Source of the DNA: Harmonia axyridis | Taxonomy: Eukaryota; Arthropoda; Insecta; Coleoptera; Coccinellidae | Length of the DNA stretch: 64,000 nt | Assembly (NCBI RefSeq): GCF_914767665.1 | Contig: NC_059504.1 | Span: 19,904,501-19,968,500, forward strand | Direction: 5' to 3' | In this document: in pieces, positions 63,240 to 64,000 of the stretch | How the letters are laid out: every line of letters starts with the position of its first letter | Numbering within the stretch: the stretch's first letter is position 1 | The notes under the pieces: generated by a model | Seen by the model: only the letters and a program-made list of their open reading frames with translations | The model's database searches: none | Told to the model about the DNA's origin: nothing | Made by a program: the position numbers and the translations under genes

Positions 63240-64000
63240 ATCAAGCAAGCTAAACTACTCAGTAATAGGAAATATATAATGGAAGCTGAGAACAAAAGCA
63301 AAGCTACTTGGAATCTAGTAAAAAGTGCAACAAATAAACGTAGTACACATGTTACTATTTTCAACTCATTTCCTGAAGAAAACGAAGAAGTTTTACTGGA
63401 CAGAATTAATTAATTTTTCATTAACTCAAATGCCAAGAATAAAAACATCAAGACTAATATTAAGAACATTAAGCCTTGCAGTAAAACTATTTTTCTGAGT
63501 CCAGTCGTGGAACAAGAAGTATATCAATACATCATGAAACTAAAAAATAAAAAATCGGTTGGATATGATGAAATACCTGTGGAAATCCTCAAAAAATGTG
63601 CAACAGTTATAACAATACCCTTAACACATATAATTAACCAAACCATCCAAACAGGAATATATCCACAAAAGTTGAAAGAAGCGCTCATAATACCTATACA
63701 TAAGAAAGGCAAGAAGGAAGTATTTGATAACTATAGACCTATGTCACTTCTATCTAATATCAATAAAATTTTCGAAAGAATAATATTCGACAAATTTATC
63801 AAATTTTTTGAAGATAACAACATACTGGTAAAACAACAATGTGCTTTTAGGAAAGGTCGGTCTACTATAAATGCAATATACCAGGCATTGAAAACCATCA
63901 TCAAATCATTGAATCAGCAATATACCACAGCGGCCTTATGCTTAGATTTGTCAAAAGCTTTCGATATGGTTAATCATCAGAGGTTGCTAGCGAAAATGGA
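63240..64000 (+). mobile_element. Non-LTR retrotransposon ORF2 fragment, cut by the window edge
   Basis: Reads KATWNLVKSATNKRS, KLKNKKSVGYDEIPVEILKK, IIPIHKKGKKEVFDNYRPMS, CAFRKGRSTINAIYQALK and ALCLDLSKAFDMVNHQRLL up to the last base. One stop near 63413. A different family from the element at 56-59.5 kb, with continuing RT expected beyond the edge. Confidence 0.88.

Overview
The window is animal nuclear DNA, almost certainly from an insect; a beetle is my guess, but nothing here proves the order. It is AT-rich, has GT-AG introns (one only 55 bp long), carries an insect-type NR2E nuclear receptor, and is full of mariner/Tc1 elements, non-LTR retrotransposons and foldback elements. I see no rRNA or tRNA genes, no operons and no CRISPR arrays.

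The main content is one very long minus-strand gene, from about 60.5 kb down to 24.9 kb. I could assemble 22 exons whose splice sites and intron phases all agree. They encode 1,860 residues: the second half of one cyclic-nucleotide-binding-domain (CNBD) channel repeat (A), then three complete repeats (B, C, D), each with six membrane segments, a pore loop, a C-linker and a CNBD. The A/B junction lies inside a single 344-codon exon, so at least these two repeats are in one polypeptide. With the missing half of repeat A beyond the right edge, the protein would have four repeats and roughly 2,200 residues. That is the layout of the CNGK channels of sea-urchin and fish sperm. The three visible selectivity filters all differ (GFDD, GFGD, GIGD), and only CNBD A keeps the Gly-Glu of the phosphate-binding cassette.

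Downstream on the same strand, at 18.2-19.2 kb, are three exons of an NR2E nuclear receptor, most like Hr83. A short possible terminal exon of an unknown plus-strand gene lies at 9.8-9.95 kb.

Most of the rest is mobile DNA. Nearly every large intron of the channel gene holds an element. These include an almost intact two-ORF non-LTR element (56.0-59.5 kb), fragments of several other non-LTR families, four mariner/Tc1 copies, two copies of another DDE transposase family, and long foldback elements (the largest is a 1.55-kb near-palindrome at 38.5-40.05 kb). To the left, 0-9.5 kb holds a hAT remnant, a DDE transposase fragment interrupted by a nested insertion, a foldback, and an unusual element with a THAP-like segment at one end and a convergent first exon of a YqaJ/SWIM-type protein at the other. 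The stretches 13.5-18.1, 19.2-21.4 and 22.6-24.7 kb hold little that I can name.
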